A stretch of 64,000 nucleotides of DNA, from positions 38,016,001-38,080,000 of the forward strand of contig NC_092335.1 of the NCBI RefSeq assembly GCF_046630445.1, in the 5' to 3' direction. The position numbers and the translations under genes are program-made. Below the pieces are notes generated by a model, which saw nothing but the letters and a program-made list of their open reading frames with translations, made no database searches and was not told the DNA's origin. Shown here one piece after another: positions 1 through 12,718 of this stretch (the stretch's first letter is position 1; each line of letters starts with the position of its first letter). The stretch is from Rutidosis leptorrhynchoides (lineage: Eukaryota; Streptophyta; Magnoliopsida; Asterales; Asteraceae).

Positions 1-231
1 ACTCATAATCCAAAATATTATGAGTATCCTTTTCACCACCGTGATCATTTGGGTTTGCTTCTTCCACAGAAATCGGTAACTCTGTCAAGGGATCCAGCGG
101 CTCTGACTCCGAATCTTGGTTAACCGATGAATTAGATTCATCACTATTATGTGCCTCATCCTCCCCACCTACAGTTCTGCTCCTTAAAACCTTAGGAGCG
201 GTAACGGAAACAAGTTTCTTTTTCTTCCCCA
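1..231 (-). CDS. Probable LINE ORF1 N-terminus (runs off the window)
   Basis: An open frame begins at an ATG (229-231, minus strand) and stays open to the left edge, giving about 77 residues. It starts MGKKKKLVSV with a basic KVLRSRT stretch, then an acidic, Ser-rich segment. Plant LINE ORF1 proteins (the DUF4283/zinc-knuckle type) often start this way, with a short basic peptide before a low-complexity linker. No conserved domain lies inside the window, so the assignment rests on style and on the LINE-rich surroundings. The 5' UTR would extend right to about position 417. It could instead be the first exon of an unrelated host gene. Confidence 0.4.
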
Positions 232-713
232 TGTTACACCAGCACAATTGAGAGAGCCTTGTACTATCGGATTAAACAGTAAGAATAGCAGTGACGATTG
301 CTGGATATCGCCAGAAAGATTTAGAAGCAGATGCAGTGTGAACACACGCAAAGGAGAGAGAAAAAGTTCTCTAACTAATATTTTGTCTGTCATACAACTT
401 TGCATTAAGAGGAGGAAACTCATAATCCAAAATATTATGAGTACCTTGCAGTCACTAATGTACCTTGCAGTGACTAACCAGATGTTTTTTATGCTTTGCA
501 TTGAGCCATATAATAATTTTGAACATAACAATAAACTATAGAACCAGTGAACTACACAATGTGATTATGTTTGTCGTATTTTTTTTATTGTAGAATTGAA
601 AGTGTAGAAAACGTTTGTATTTTTGTACTTGCTGCAAATTTGGAGTTCATGTTTGTAATGGTATTTTGAATATTAATACAAAAGAATATGAAGTGCAGTT
701 TATAAATCCAATT

Positions 714-1345
714 TTAAATTAGCTTTAGTTTGAACATATGGCATTTTAACAAGTTCAACTTATAAGTGGTAATCTGGTTTATTAAATGGTACATAGCAAG
801 TGATGGTGCAGTTTTTAACAAGTGCAGAATCTGGTACAGTTTTTGACCAACAGTTTTGACCCAAATATTAACAAAACAGTTTTGACCCAAATAGGAATTG
901 GTAATCTGGTGCAGTTTTGACAAATAGGAATTGTTGAATTGGTGCAGTTTTGACAAATAAAATTTGGTAATAATGGTGAAGTTTGACCCAAATAGGAATT
1001 GGTAATCTGGTGCAGTTTTCGACAAACAGTGTTGACCCAAATCTATACAGTAGGAAATATTCAAGTGTAAACAAGAAGTGCAGTATCAAGGCACAGATCT
1101 TTTGACCCAAACCTGTGCAGTTTTGACCCAAATAGCAAACGACACATTGTGCAGTTATGACCCACAATACAGTAGTTAATTAAGTAGCAATTACTACCTG
1201 TGCAATTTTGACAAATAGAGAAAAACAGTAGGATATATTCAAGTGTAAAACAAGAAGAGCAGTAACAAGGCACACGTCTTTTGACACAAATCTGTGCAGT
1301 TTTGACCCAAATGGAAAATGACACATTGTGCAGTTGACTTATGGC
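714..1345. repeat. Minisatellite, TGCAGTTTTGACCCAAATA-type units
   Basis: The stretch is built from repeats of a short core (TGCAGTTTTGACCCAAATAG) with spacers such as GAATTGGTAATCTGG. Superimposed is a longer tandem duplication: 1049-1160 is repeated at about 1231-1340, period near 182 bp, with scattered mismatches. All apparent open frames here are low-complexity products of the repeat. It lies just downstream of the F-box gene's 3' end. Confidence 0.75.
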
Positions 1346-1512
1346 CCAGCTAGATTCAGAAACATTACCATTACCATACAGAAACAATAAATTATGAAAC
1401 ATGATTATAAACATAACATCAAACTGATTAAAAATATAAAATCAACATAGTTATATTTGAGTCGAGTAGCAGCTCACACTTACAAGCAAGAGTCAAGTAA
1501 TCTAATGTGTTT

Positions 1513-3501
1513 TTAAGATAATAAAAATATATCTGCCGATGCCGAAATACATGGGGATTTTAGCAGAATTTTTGTGATAGTTGAGTATTCATTTTTGGTA
1601 ACCATATCTAAAGGCCGTAAGATTACTTTCTTCAACACGGGGGATTTGACCAAGATTAATTGCACAATCTCCAAATGAAGCTTGAAGTTGAAAAACCCAC
1701 GAATTTCAAATTCATTCAGGTTGTTCAACCAGATATTTGAATACCTATCAATTCTAATCGGGTTTCTATTATAACGTTCAAGAACTTCTGGATCACTACC
1801 AAGACCAAGACCAAGACCAAGACCAAGACCAGCATTATCCACCTACAAAAAATATATAAGATTTCATCTGTCAGCATATTTTGGCATAAACCCAAAAAAA
1901 CGTAAGATACAAGATGATAGACTTAAGTGTCTTACATCTAGACAAAGTTTCTCCAAATTTGGGGAGCACTGGATTAAAAAGAATAGCAAACGTAACCCAT
2001 CGGATTCAAGCAAACGTATTCCCTTGATATGCACATCTTTAAGGTGGACCAAGGAGATTGAAAGCTCTTGTGGAAACCAGTCTAAGAAAAAATACTTCAC
2101 ATGCAAAAAAGAAAAAAAGTAATTAGATAGTGTCTTTATACTACAAGTAAATAAACTATACATATCATGTGAATATAACTTACATGTAAAATACAAGGGT
2201 CGATAATCAAGCATTCAATAAGAGGCAAGAGCTCAATCAGGCAAGTGATTGGAAATTTGCCATCACCGAGCACATTATCTTCACTTGTATACTGTAACAT
2301 CTTACAATATTCAGATAAACCTATAAATTCATTAATAATACCTAGCAATCAAGACCCATACACCAAAAATTGGGTCCATTGGGTCTTGAGAAAACAAAGG
2401 GAATGGGTCCAACATGGACCCATTTTAGTCCATTAATATAATAGAACCATCTAGACCCGTTGAAACCCATCTCCAAACCTTTTTAATTTGAAAATATTAA
2501 TAAAAATAAAAAAAATGAAAAACTTAGGAAATTAGAAAAATAAAAAAATTAATAAAAACAAAAACAAAAAAATGAAAATGAAAATTAATATTATTATTTT
2601 TAAATAGGAAAAAAAATAAAAAATAAAATTTTTAAAAAATTATATATTTTTTAAAAGAGAAAACGGGTCTCAACCCGACCCAACCCATTTGGATCCGACC
2701 CATTCAACCCATTTTAATTTTGAGAACCGTTCAACCCATGACCCGTTTTAACCCAAACCCATTTGGGTCTTGACCCAACCCGACCCGTTTTCCAGACTTA
2801 ATTATAATTATAATGCATATCATAATCAGAACTTATTTACTTACCAGCCATAAGCTCTTAAGTATCGGACAATTAGATACAAGATGAACAAGAGTTTTAG
2901 TAGATATCTTCACATGTTGCAACTCTAAGCTTGTCAGGTTACCAAATCCTTTAAATGTTGGTTGATGGTTTATATAACCGTTACGGAGACATAGGTACGT
3001 TAACTGATACATGGAGAATATAGATGACGGTAACCTATATTCACTGTCCCGATCCAAGAGAAGGAAAAATGATTTGACCGTATTTCTCCTTGACAAATTG
3101 CTTAATATTTGGTCAAGATCAACACACAACTTGCCTGCATTTGTAGTAAGCGAGAACTCGAGTAGTGGTCCCTGATGCAATAACAAAGTTTGCTTTATAG
3201 CATCAAAAAACATATAAGACCTGATCATTTCTTTTGCTAAACGTGGTAAGTCAATGGTTTGTTCCAGATGTGCAAGCTGAGTTGTTAGATTTTCTAGATG
3301 AGTTGCTAGGTAGGTTTCTGATCCTTCAAACTCATTTTTGTTGAAACGTAGTACAGGAATTCTTGTCCATGTGTATCTCCATTCCCTCGAGAGGATACTT
3401 GTCCTGACTGCATCTTTGATTGGTAAAAGACATAGGATGTGGTCTATTATGAGTGGAAAAAGGGTGCTTATTCGACCCAAAGACATATCACCACCATTCA
3501 T
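1513..3501 (-). CDS. F-box/LRR (FBD-like) protein, four coding exons
   Basis: Joining 3501-2841, 2320-2184, 2094-1936 and 1842-1513 (minus strand) gives an open frame of about 428 residues. The N-terminus carries an F-box (RIS..FPLIIDHILCLLP, then DAVRTSILSREWRYTW), the part that binds SKP1 in SCF ubiquitin ligases. LRR-like segments follow (LTYLCLRNGY, LTSLELQHVKI, HLVSNCPILKSLW) and then the family signature CSPNLEKLCLD. The protein ends in KSPCISAS, as in the F-box/FBD group typified by At1g13570, but the FBD part is short. The ATG at 3501 is chosen because a splice acceptor lies just upstream (5' UTR intron). The exon 1 donor is the second of two nearby GTs, since only it keeps the frame. 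Intron 1 (2321-2840) is AT-rich with ACCCGACCC-type repeats, and part of the LRR region may have been lost there. Substrate unknown. Confidence 0.75.
1796..1842 (-). repeat. Hexanucleotide repeat coding for Gly-Leu
   Basis: About five tandem copies of GGTCTT (read on the minus strand) open the last exon of the F-box gene and encode an alternating Gly-Leu run. A coding microsatellite of this kind is likely length-polymorphic. Confidence 0.8.
2345..2810. repeat. Degenerate GGGTC/ACCCG repeat in intron
   Basis: Both ends of this intron segment carry clustered GGGTCCA, ACCCGACCC and CAACCCATT words in partly inverted order (2365-2460 against 2665-2800), around an A-rich core. It looks like an old terminal-inverted-repeat element or a composite repeat. 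No target duplication could be fixed. Confidence 0.35.
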
Positions 3502-3540
3502 TGTTGAGGGAAGAATATAAGAAAATGCTGCGTTAAACAA

Positions 3541-5172
3541 TCCAAGATAAACTGAGTTTCATAGACAAATCTCCAAAAATAAAAACTTTATTTTTAACAT
3601 GTTGACAATCGACAACAACAATACCCAATTCAAAGAAAGCTGACTACAGGAAGGTAAGAAATAAGACATGCAACTAAAAGTCTAATATCCGTTTAAGATT
3701 TATATCCCTTGTCCATTTATTGTTTGAGAACTTAACTAACCCACAATCACATTGAAATAGTTTTACAGACCAACCCATAACCCTAGATAGTAAAACAATT
3801 ACGAAAATAGATACCAATTGACGGAAAAAAAGAAGGATATACCGATTATAGTAGACCATTATGAAAACAGTAGTAAAACCCTAAAATATGCAAATGTATA
3901 CATACAATTAAAACGAACAACCCTAAATAGACAAATATTATTATAGAACAAGCAAAATAAAAACAACAATGAAACAACCCTAAATAGAGAAATTGTTTGG
4001 AAAAGCTAAAAGGTTTCTACTTCTATCAGATTTCAGTCCTGTCCATTTTCATTCACAGTGTGAATAAAAATGGAGTCGGCATGTTACGTGCCTAGAGAAT
4101 AAATGGCTCTAGAGTTGCGATTAGGGTTAAGAACCGAACAAATTACCTGGAGATTCTCAAAATCTTGTGGAGATAAACCTAAAGTTGAAGATGAAAGGAA
4201 CTACGGTAAAGCGTAACGTTGCGACGGAAGGAAGTCAAGGAACGGTACTGTGGTTTTGTCACTTTGAGTGGAATCGGATTTGAATTTTTAGGTTTTTTTG
4301 TGTGGGATGTAAAATCCTTTTGAATGTTAATTGGTTTGCGAAAAAAAATCGTTGGGCTAAAATATCCAATTTGTTGAGGGTGTGAAGGTCGAAGCTATTC
4401 TCATCAAAAAAGTCGAGGAAACCTATGCGTTTTGAGCTCGCTTTTAATGGTTTGTTCAATTCAATTGAGCTACGATGTTTTTGTTTGCTCGCTTGTATTT
4501 TGGGTCTTCCATCTTTTTGACCTTTTTGACGATGTATTCCCTTGTTTTTGTTATAAAGTTTCATAATTTAAAAGAAAAAAATATATCGTGAATTGGACGA
4601 TTTTGTTATGATAAGCATATAATTACCTCATCATCTTCTAAAAAGAGTATATACATCACTATCACATGTATTTATAGATGACAATGAATCAGTTTATCGC
4701 ATCGCTATCAAAAGAAAACGAAAGTATCTTTTTAGCAGTAGGATCGATTTAAATGTTGTCACCTTTAAATACAAAGATATGTCTCAAATAAAACGAAACC
4801 GGTTTTAGGTGAATAGCTATGACGTAGTAAGAGAGAAACAAATAACATAAAGATGCAAAGAAAAGAAACCGCTCTTTTTGGAGAGCGAGTATTTTCACTC
4901 TCATGTACACACCTCTACTTCGGTTTAAAATGCACGATTAAAAGACATTTTCCTGTAGAATTTATATATTATTATTATGCAACAATGAAAGAGTGGAAAT
5001 GGGCCCATTGTTATTCCTATTATACAATGCGTAATCAATCATTCAACATATAATCAGAAAAAACAATGAGGCAAAAATGAGGAATAACTCTACAGGTGAG
5101 AATACGAAGAACATGAAACCCGAGCAGATCAGTTTAGTGTTCTTCCTCTGTTAGTTTGTGTAATCATTTTGT
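3541..5172. other. Gap between F-box and RING genes: 5' leader and promoter of F-box gene
   Basis: A likely non-coding first exon of the F-box gene ends near 4147 (donor GTAATTTG on the minus strand). A minus frame at 4259-4564 is basic and Lys/Gln-rich with no recognisable domain. I see no other supported gene here. The right end holds the RING gene's 3' UTR. Confidence 0.4.
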
Positions 5173-8100
5173 TTACAGTATGGAGTAAGCTCGGATGACT
5201 TCAACAATTGGTGCCCGACACAGTGGACACTTCCCTCCTCCACGAATCAACTCATTAGCACATTTTGCACAAGTACACATATGCCCACATCTGTATCGCA
5301 TACATGTAAATAAATTAAGATTCAAAAAAAATATTCTCATTGTTCATATCATTAAAAAAAAAAATAATAAATAAATAAATAAAAAATACTTGAGGGAATA
5401 CCTGTACAACAAAGAATCAATCTGGGTATCACAACAAACACAACAGGTTCCTTTCCTCACTTGACCCCATTTTGATCCATCTTCTGAAGTTTCTGCAGCA
5501 ATAACTGCAAAGGGAACTTATTTGTTAGTGTTCTTTTTCCTACAGAACCGCGAGGGCAATATAGTAATTACAACTTGTATGTTGGCATGTACGTACCTTG
5601 TCCATCCCCTGATCGATTCAACGCAGCAGAAACTTCCTGTCTGACAGACCTTTGTAGTTCAAGTTGCATGTCCATGCAAGCCTCAAGCATTCTCTGCATG
5701 TGGCTCATACCTTGTTGTAGTCTTGCCATATCTGCCCTCAAATCATTTATCACTTCCCACTCCTGTTTGAATTATTGTATATTAATAAGCAGAATAATCA
5801 TATGTTCAGCTTTAAAAAAAAAATATACAAAAAATTTACAAAATCTAATTATTTAGAAGGAAATAGAAGTTTCTTGCAATAGAACTAACATCGGAAAACA
5901 CAAATCCAAAAATCCACATATTAACTTACAAGTTCAGAGCGATGCATGGTGTGACGGGACCAACTAGAATAAGGCAAATGATGCCAAATTGGTTGTGGTG
6001 GGGGTACAGGAGGAGGAGATGGTAGAACTAATGAAGGTCTACCAATGGCGGCATCATGCTGATTCTGATGTTGGTCCTGGGCACCCTCTTGTGAACCAGG
6101 GTTCGGTATGTTTCGATGAAGATCCCAATCAATGGGAGTACGACCTTGTCTACTTACATATGATTGGATCAACTGATCCAAACTTTCACGGAAACCACTA
6201 CGTAGTAAATTAGAAACACTTCTCCTACAGAAAAAAGAGAATACCAGTCAATCCAAATTTAACGTACACTAGATCATTAAACAGTTACAAGATAAATAAA
6301 TAAAAGTATTGATGAAGGTAATGGGCTCTAGTTATTGAGTCAACAGCAAGCGTCGATTTATTGGCGACTTGACTGACTCTTAGAGCCTAAATTAAATTTC
6401 AGGCAGGATTTAGAACCCATGGAAATTTGATTTTACCATTTTCATGGCGTCTCAATTTTATTTTATTTTTTATTTTATTTTATTTTTTAAATAGCTTTTT
6501 CCTACTTATTGGCCGGAGGTCCACTCGGAAGCAATCTCTCTATCCGTCGAATAGAGAGAGGGATGATTTTCTCTACTTTTGAGAGTGTTTTCACTCTAGG
6601 TGGAGAAATGACTTGACTTTATTCTCGAATAGGGGAAAGATTGTCTACATCTCACCTCCCCCATACACCACTTATGTGGTATTGGGTTTTGTTGTTGTTG
6701 TTGTTGTATTGATGAAGGTATCATCTTGTTATTGTATATAAAAATTGCACAAGCGTTTTTCAGTCTATATATACCAACCCATGTTGACCCATAACAAAAT
6801 ATTCTATTTTGACCCAATCTCATTATGTTCTGTTGTCCAACCCGCCCATATTGTCACCTCTACAGCTTGGGAGAAGTCTATTACCTGCTCAAAAGTTCCC
6901 TGAGTTCCATACTGTACACATTATCATCTTCTGGAGGGTGAAATCTATTGACTCTCCTCAGTGGAACATTATGCAGCATTCTTGGTGGATCAGAAGGCCC
7001 TTCTGACCAATTTTCAGCAGCTTCCCGTGAGCCATCTTCATGCCAAACCTCATCGGTTCCATGCATATGTGCACCTTCTACATCATTACTTGAAGTTTCC
7101 TGGGGCCAGTTGTTTCCAGAAGTTTCCTGCCAATTAACATCATCTGGAGTCTCATCATCTCTCCATTCGTTGAACTGATTATAACCTTCTTGCTGCCACT
7201 CTCCTCTCTCATCATCTTCAACAACCTGGTCTTCTTGTTCATTAGTGCTTTGAACAGCTGTATCAATTTCGAAGTTTCCAGTGCGATCGGTGACCTGATG
7301 ATCGGTGGATTCCTGGGCCCACAACTGTGACTGATCATGGTTTTCATTATCGATCTCCTGCAAAGTGTTTGTGTAAGTCTCCTCAGTTATAAAAGAGGTG
7401 ATGTTGCTTTTAAGAAAAGTAATTAATTATGGCTGCTTACTTGACCATGAACATTGCTTTCTGATCTGGTCCGGAACTCTTCCCTGGTCAAAAGGAAGCC
7501 ATGTCATCAATGACAATGAAAAAGAGACGCAAAATATTTACATCTCAGATCGAACGGATTTAAGACATAAAAGTTAACCATGTTAACTAGATCCTTGTAT
7601 AATGGAATTAAGCATGAACAATTCAATTTATAAAATGATATAAAAAGCTTACCTCAAGCCAGATACAGAGTGGCGTTGTCTCAATTGCACCAATTCACTT
7701 GCTGCAACTGAAGACGGCCTCTCTTCTTCCACGGGCCTTTCATTTCGTAAAAATCTGCCTCTCAGTAATGACTGAGAAAATAAAGATAAATTTCAAAAAT
7801 CACGTATAGCCCCAAAACTAAGGTCATAAAAGCATGTTTATCACTATATCATACTCATAAGTGAATCGGATAATATAAGTCGTATTGTTAAGGCTACCCT
7901 CTACCTTACCAACTAGTAAACAAATAAATTGGCAAAGCTTAAACTTTTTTCAACCAGCAATACCTTTAGGTCTATATTTGAACCTTATCATTATCATTAC
8001 TAACCGAAGGATGAAAAATAAAACTATATGATCATATACATACATGGTTACATATACAGGCTATTTGGTAACGTGTAAAGGCTACCAAAATTGGCGGGAA

Positions 8101-9271
8101 TATGAATAAAGAGCAGGACTGAGCAACTGACCTGAATGCGATTGCGATGTGCAAAATCAGAAACTGCACGATACTCAGTCAAACCCTGAAGTTCCCTCTG
8201 TCTTTCCCTCTCAACCCTCATTAGTAAGTCAAGTAACGCTTGTCTACCACGCAACCTCAACATATCCCTTCTAATATGCTCCGGCTGCCCTTCATCACCA
8301 TTTCTATCACAACTTTGTTCATGAACACCGCCACCATGTTCTTCCCTACGACTGCCACGTGTCCCCCTCTGCTGACTTGTCATTTGCACCCACTCCCTAA
8401 CAATCCTCACTCTCTCACGCTCTGTTTCCCCAAGCCACTCTGGACTATTACTCCTCTGAGTAACACCAGGTGAACTATTGGTCACACCAGTTTCCCTCCA
8501 ACCCTGAACAATATGCCTAACCCTTTCTCTCTCAACCTCACCAATATCAGGAGTTCGCTCACGGGTCGAACCGTTATTATCTTGACCCACATTCTGCTGT
8601 TCATGAGACCAAGTTGCATAATCATTTTCACTACTTGTAACATCCCCCAAACTACTTTGATGTTCACTCCCTCTACCTTCTGTAGTTCTTGAAACATTTG
8701 TATTAGAATCCATACTTCTTTGATGTCTGAGTCTCACTCTCACCCTTTCACGAGCACGATTCAAAACATGTTCATCTTCCAACTCTCTCCACATCTGCAA
8801 AATAGATGATGCACGAGTGCTCGGTCTTTCAACATTCCCCGGCCTTCTAGAAGTAGGAGGAGACTGAGACTCCCTCAAAAACGAGGAATCTAACATAGAA
8901 ACAGTATGCAAACCTGCAAGTGCCATTAATTCAGACTCACGATTCCTTCTCTCTATCGTAGTAATCATCTCTTGTGCTTGCCTAGCAGCCCACCTACTCA
9001 AAATCCGAGAGTGTCGTCTTCTAGCAATAGACGACTCAGCCAAATCATCCCCCTCGAGATCCGACCTACGTCTTCTTCTCATAAGCTGATCACCACCCTC
9101 AGTCTCGTCATCCTCCTCCGTGTTACGTGGAGAGCTACATGATGCAAATGACATACAATCATCCAATTGCCCCCTCATTAATTCATCAAAGCCCCTCTCA
9201 AAATCGGAACAGGCATCATTATTAGTATTACTCTCAGGCTTCTGTAACATTTGCTGTTGAATATCGGTCAT
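5173..9271 (-). CDS. RING-HC E3 ligase-like protein (At5g04460 type), eight exons
   Basis: Exons 9271-8132, 7771-7653, 7483-7441, 7357-6885, 6224-5930, 5762-5597, 5504-5402 and 5290-5173 join in frame to 818 residues, each with GT-AG borders. The first exon is Arg/Glu/Ser-rich, with repeated RERVR...W blocks. The middle is acidic (DERGEW, NQFNEW). [16 protein letters not shown] and LDQLIQSYV follow, then a coiled-coil-like segment ([20 protein letters not shown]). A C3HC4 RING closes the protein: [21 protein letters not shown]-terminal RING-HC predicts ubiquitin E3 activity; substrate unknown. The layout matches Arabidopsis At5g04460 as I recall it. The start at 9271 is the first in-frame ATG; a 5' UTR intron probably ends just upstream, with a leader donor near 9627. 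Expression is probably broad, but nothing in the promoter shows this. Confidence 0.9.
6321..6706 (+). mobile_element. Au-like SINE with 14 bp target duplication
   Basis: The 386 bp element is flanked by a perfect 14 bp direct repeat, TATTGATGAAGGTA, at 6307-6320 and 6707-6720. Its 3' half has the hallmarks of plant Au-type SINEs: CTCGGAAGCAATCTCTCTAT, GATTGTCTACATCTCACCTC and a terminal (GTT)n run. A degenerate B-box-like word (GGATTTAGAACCC) lies near the 5' end. A second (TTTTA)-rich stretch is internal. It sits in an intron of the RING gene, sense opposite to the gene. Confidence 0.88.
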
Positions 9272-9900
9272 CTTCCTTGCACTAATCCTACCTCCCAAAA
9301 TCCAACACTATCAACCAACTTACCAAACATATCCCAACCGATAACTGACCATTGCCTTAACAAGCAAAACTGAACTTAATTTAACAAAAACCTAACCCTA
9401 AATAGATACAAAAGACATATTCAATTTACGATGTAAACCTCCGGACGTTAAATTCAATATCACCTGATCAAACACACGATCAAAAACGAACTTTGTATCA
9501 TCAGTGATACAATTCATCTTCAATGAAAAACAAATCGAAACAAGATCCATCACAATCAACCAATCAACCTAGCAATTCACCAACTAATTCAATATCAAAA
9601 TATCAAAATCGTATATATAAACGTACCTGTGAACCAATATATATCGTGTTTCAATACAGTGGATATAATAATTTAAAACCCTAAGCAAAAGAAATAGAAA
9701 CTCGATTGAAATCGATGAAGATGAAGTTGTGACGAATTAATTAACACATACAGAAATTGCAATCGAAAAGCAAACGTTTGCTGAAAAGATAATATATAGA
9801 TATAGATATATAGATTATTATAGGTAAAAAAATATGGAGGGAGGGTTGAAATTGGTAAAAATAATTTCAATTCTAGGAGGAGGTAATATCTAATGGGACG
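9272..9900 (-). promoter_or_regulatory. 5' leader and core promoter region of the RING gene
   Basis: A minus-strand donor (CACAG/GTACGT) near 9627 marks the end of a non-coding first exon that would splice to an acceptor upstream of 9271. AT-rich (TATA)n sequence at 9790-9825 is the only TATA-like candidate. The start site is not otherwise defined. Confidence 0.4.
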
Positions 9901-10329
9901 AAGCTTTAAAGGGGCATGGGCTCTCCTTAAAATGTGTTAATTTTTCACCCTTTCTTAACGCCTATTTTTTCGCGTCTATTTTATATTTATTTTTACTTTG
10001 TGACGTAGGATTTGAAATATCTCAAAAAATTGTTTACCAATTATTTTTGTGTTTGAAAATATCGAACGTTAGCTTTTAAATATGCATTTCTGTCAGATTA
10101 TTGTTAAAGATATTATGAAAATTTGGATGATTAACAAATAATGAAGATGACACATACAAAATCTCTTATCCTCTTGTTATGTATTAGTGATAATTAACTT
10201 TAGTAACCGCTTTCAGATAAGCATATTAAGTTTTATACCTGAATTTTGATTATCTCTTGATTAATAATTCATCGTTGAATGCTTCAACATATATCATGTA
10301 CATTCAGAACTGAAATACTCTATGAATCA

Positions 10330-10473
10330 TTACAACAACAACAACAACAACAACAACAATAACAACAACAGAACTGAATCTCACATGTGTAGGGATGAGG
10401 GAGGTGAGACGTAGACAATCCTTCATCTATCTTAGAATACAGAGAAGTCATTTCTCTACCCCGAGTGAAACAC
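10330..10473 (-). mobile_element. 5'-truncated Au-like SINE fragment
   Basis: On the minus strand this reads as the 3' end of the same SINE family found at 6321-6706: GAGAAATGACTT, GATTGTCTACGTCTCACCTC, then a (GTT)n terminus (the CAA run at 10333-10370). The 5' half is missing. No clear target duplication. Confidence 0.75.
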
Positions 10474-12718
10474 TTCCTATTAAATATTAAGCACTAAAAT
10501 TTTATTTAATAATCTTTATATATTATATATTTATATATTATATAAAGAATAGTCATTAAACAACGATCATGTTTTTTTATTCATGCAAAAATTTAATAAG
10601 GAAAATTTACACCATTTACATTGTTCATTCAAGTGTTTATCAAACAAATAAATGTCATTCGAAATTAACTATATTATGAATAATTCGACACTTAATCATT
10701 AAATATTATCATATGCACCCTTAGTCACGTGAGATTAAGTGTCATATTCAAATTCAAATTAAAGTATTAAATGATAAGTGTTAAGTATTGTGAAGACAAA
10801 TAAAATTTATACATACACATTTATTAGGTTGGTTACTGAATCTCGCTAGGATTAAGATATTGAGTGTGTATTGTACTCAAATATATTTGAATAAAAGTTG
10901 TGCTTTATTATATTTAAATCTTAAGTAGATTTATGCACGTAACTTGTTATGTTATGGTTTATGATTTTAAATTATGATAAGATGCATATCACTTGGATAG
11001 AAATATCTATAACATAAAGTTAATTGACGTTTTATCTTATCTTAATTGACATATTGTGCAAAGTTAAATACAAAAATTTTAACTTAACCATCTATCGGGC
11101 TATAATTAATCCAAGGTAAGATGATTACCTACTTAAGTCATACTATGTCAACCTTAACGACACTACCTAATGCAATTTCAAACACAAGTTGCAGGTCAAA
11201 AGTGTCCATACTTTCAACAAGTTTTTGCAATTTTGAATCTCTTAGACTATATATTAGTTAGCCCATTTATTGTTATTATTGGACTCAGCCCTTTTATGAT
11301 CTAGGGCATTTGTATTGTGGCAATATAACAGGCTCTCTGGTGTAATATGCAAATCAATGAAATAAGTTCCATTACATCAATATATTGATGTAATAGAACT
11401 TATTTCATTGATTTGCATATTACACCAGCCTGTTATATAGTCACAATACAAATGCCCTAGATCATAAAAGGGCTGAGTCCAATAATAACAATAAATGAGC
11501 TAACTAATATATAGTCTAACAGAATCGAGTACACACTCCAAATTTTTTTAGTAAATGTGCTTACAAACGGCTATATTCTTTTATTGCAGATGGCTTTGTG
11601 CTCAACGTTGTGGTCAAGCCGCAGACAAACTGCCAATTTTCTAAAGAATTTTTAATCCCCTTAATTGACTTATTTTTTATTCACCCCTTGCACTTAAATT
11701 CTTTTATACTCCATTATTCAAGCAATCACTAAAATATTTACTTACATTATTTGTGTGATTCTAACAAGAGATCCGTCAGATACATAACTAGTTATAGTTA
11801 TATTTTGTTCATAAACTTTAAACTTATATAAATTCTACGTGATTTACTTTGCGGTCTATTTAAATAAAGATTTGTTAGAATTGTATTAGTTCTTTCAGTA
11901 AGAACGAACTTGATCTTAATGATCAAGTTTGAGGAATCTTTCAAGTGAAGAAGAATTGTCTTGGCGGTTGTTTACAGTGTAATCAGCTTTTCATCGGATT
12001 TGAACACTATTTAATAAAAATTAACTATCAATTAATGGATTAAATTACAGATTAAAGAAAATTAGTTAACGTTCTACCAGACTAATATTAATTTTATGTT
12101 TCTTTCTATATTCCCTTACTCCCTGTATTATTTACATATATTGTTTTCACAATACAAGTCGAAGTTCCAGATCAAACTTAAAAGGAATTATAAAAGACTA
12201 ATAATTAACAAGTTAACTACTTACCCTATCTACTTAACTTACACATTTGTTTTTTCTTTTTTTCTTTTTTTTTCTTTTTTTTTTTTTTTTTGTGAAAAGA
12301 AAAAAGATTAATATTACTCAAATAGAAGAAAATACACTAGGGAGCATGCGATATTCGTATAAAAAAGAAAACAACATTGGTATAGAAACGAAAACATTTT
12401 CTAGAAATTGTAGATGACTACTAAAATGCGGGGATCTTTAGATATGTATACAAATTAGTAGAACATATCTTTTATGTATATTCCTATTAGCATTTTAGCG
12501 AGGTTTTAGTTTTAAAATGTCATTTTACATCAGAATACTCTTAATAATTTGTACATTTGGGTACTTCCTTTCATTTGTAACAAGCATAAAGTTAAAACTC
12601 GGTTTTGAAGTAGAGACACTTGCTGACAAATAACTTTACTTTCAAATTAGTTATAACAATTCGGAGTTTTTAAAAAATACATAATCAACCTATCATTATC
12701 CTTAATCATATCATATTT
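10474..12718. other. AT-rich intergenic DNA
   Basis: Apart from the foldback at 11242-11519 and T-runs near 12250-12290, I see no gene, RNA gene or clear transposon end here. Short open frames are low-complexity. Confidence 0.6.
11242..11519. repeat. Near-perfect 278 bp foldback (inverted repeat)
   Basis: Left arm from 11242 (TTAGACTATATATTAGTTAG) is mirrored by the right arm ending at 11519. The arms meet at a loopless centre near 11380 (ATTACATCAATA/TATTGATGTAAT). By eye the arms differ only by a 4 nt indel and a few substitutions. The transcript would form a long hairpin. No coding sequence or TIR-type target duplication was recognised. Confidence 0.9.

Noticed and set aside
4259-4564. 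101-residue basic frame (MKLYNKNKGIHRQKGQKDGR...)
   Set aside because: No domain, no clear promoter or splice partners; lies in the F-box gene's upstream region. Could be a remnant but not supportable.
7078-7347. Alternative minus frame in the RING gene exon
   Set aside because: It overlaps a longer exon frame that joins in phase with seven others and encodes the conserved [10 protein letters not shown] end.
12096-12311. 71-residue frame ending in poly-Phe
   Set aside because: Driven by a long T-run; no start context.
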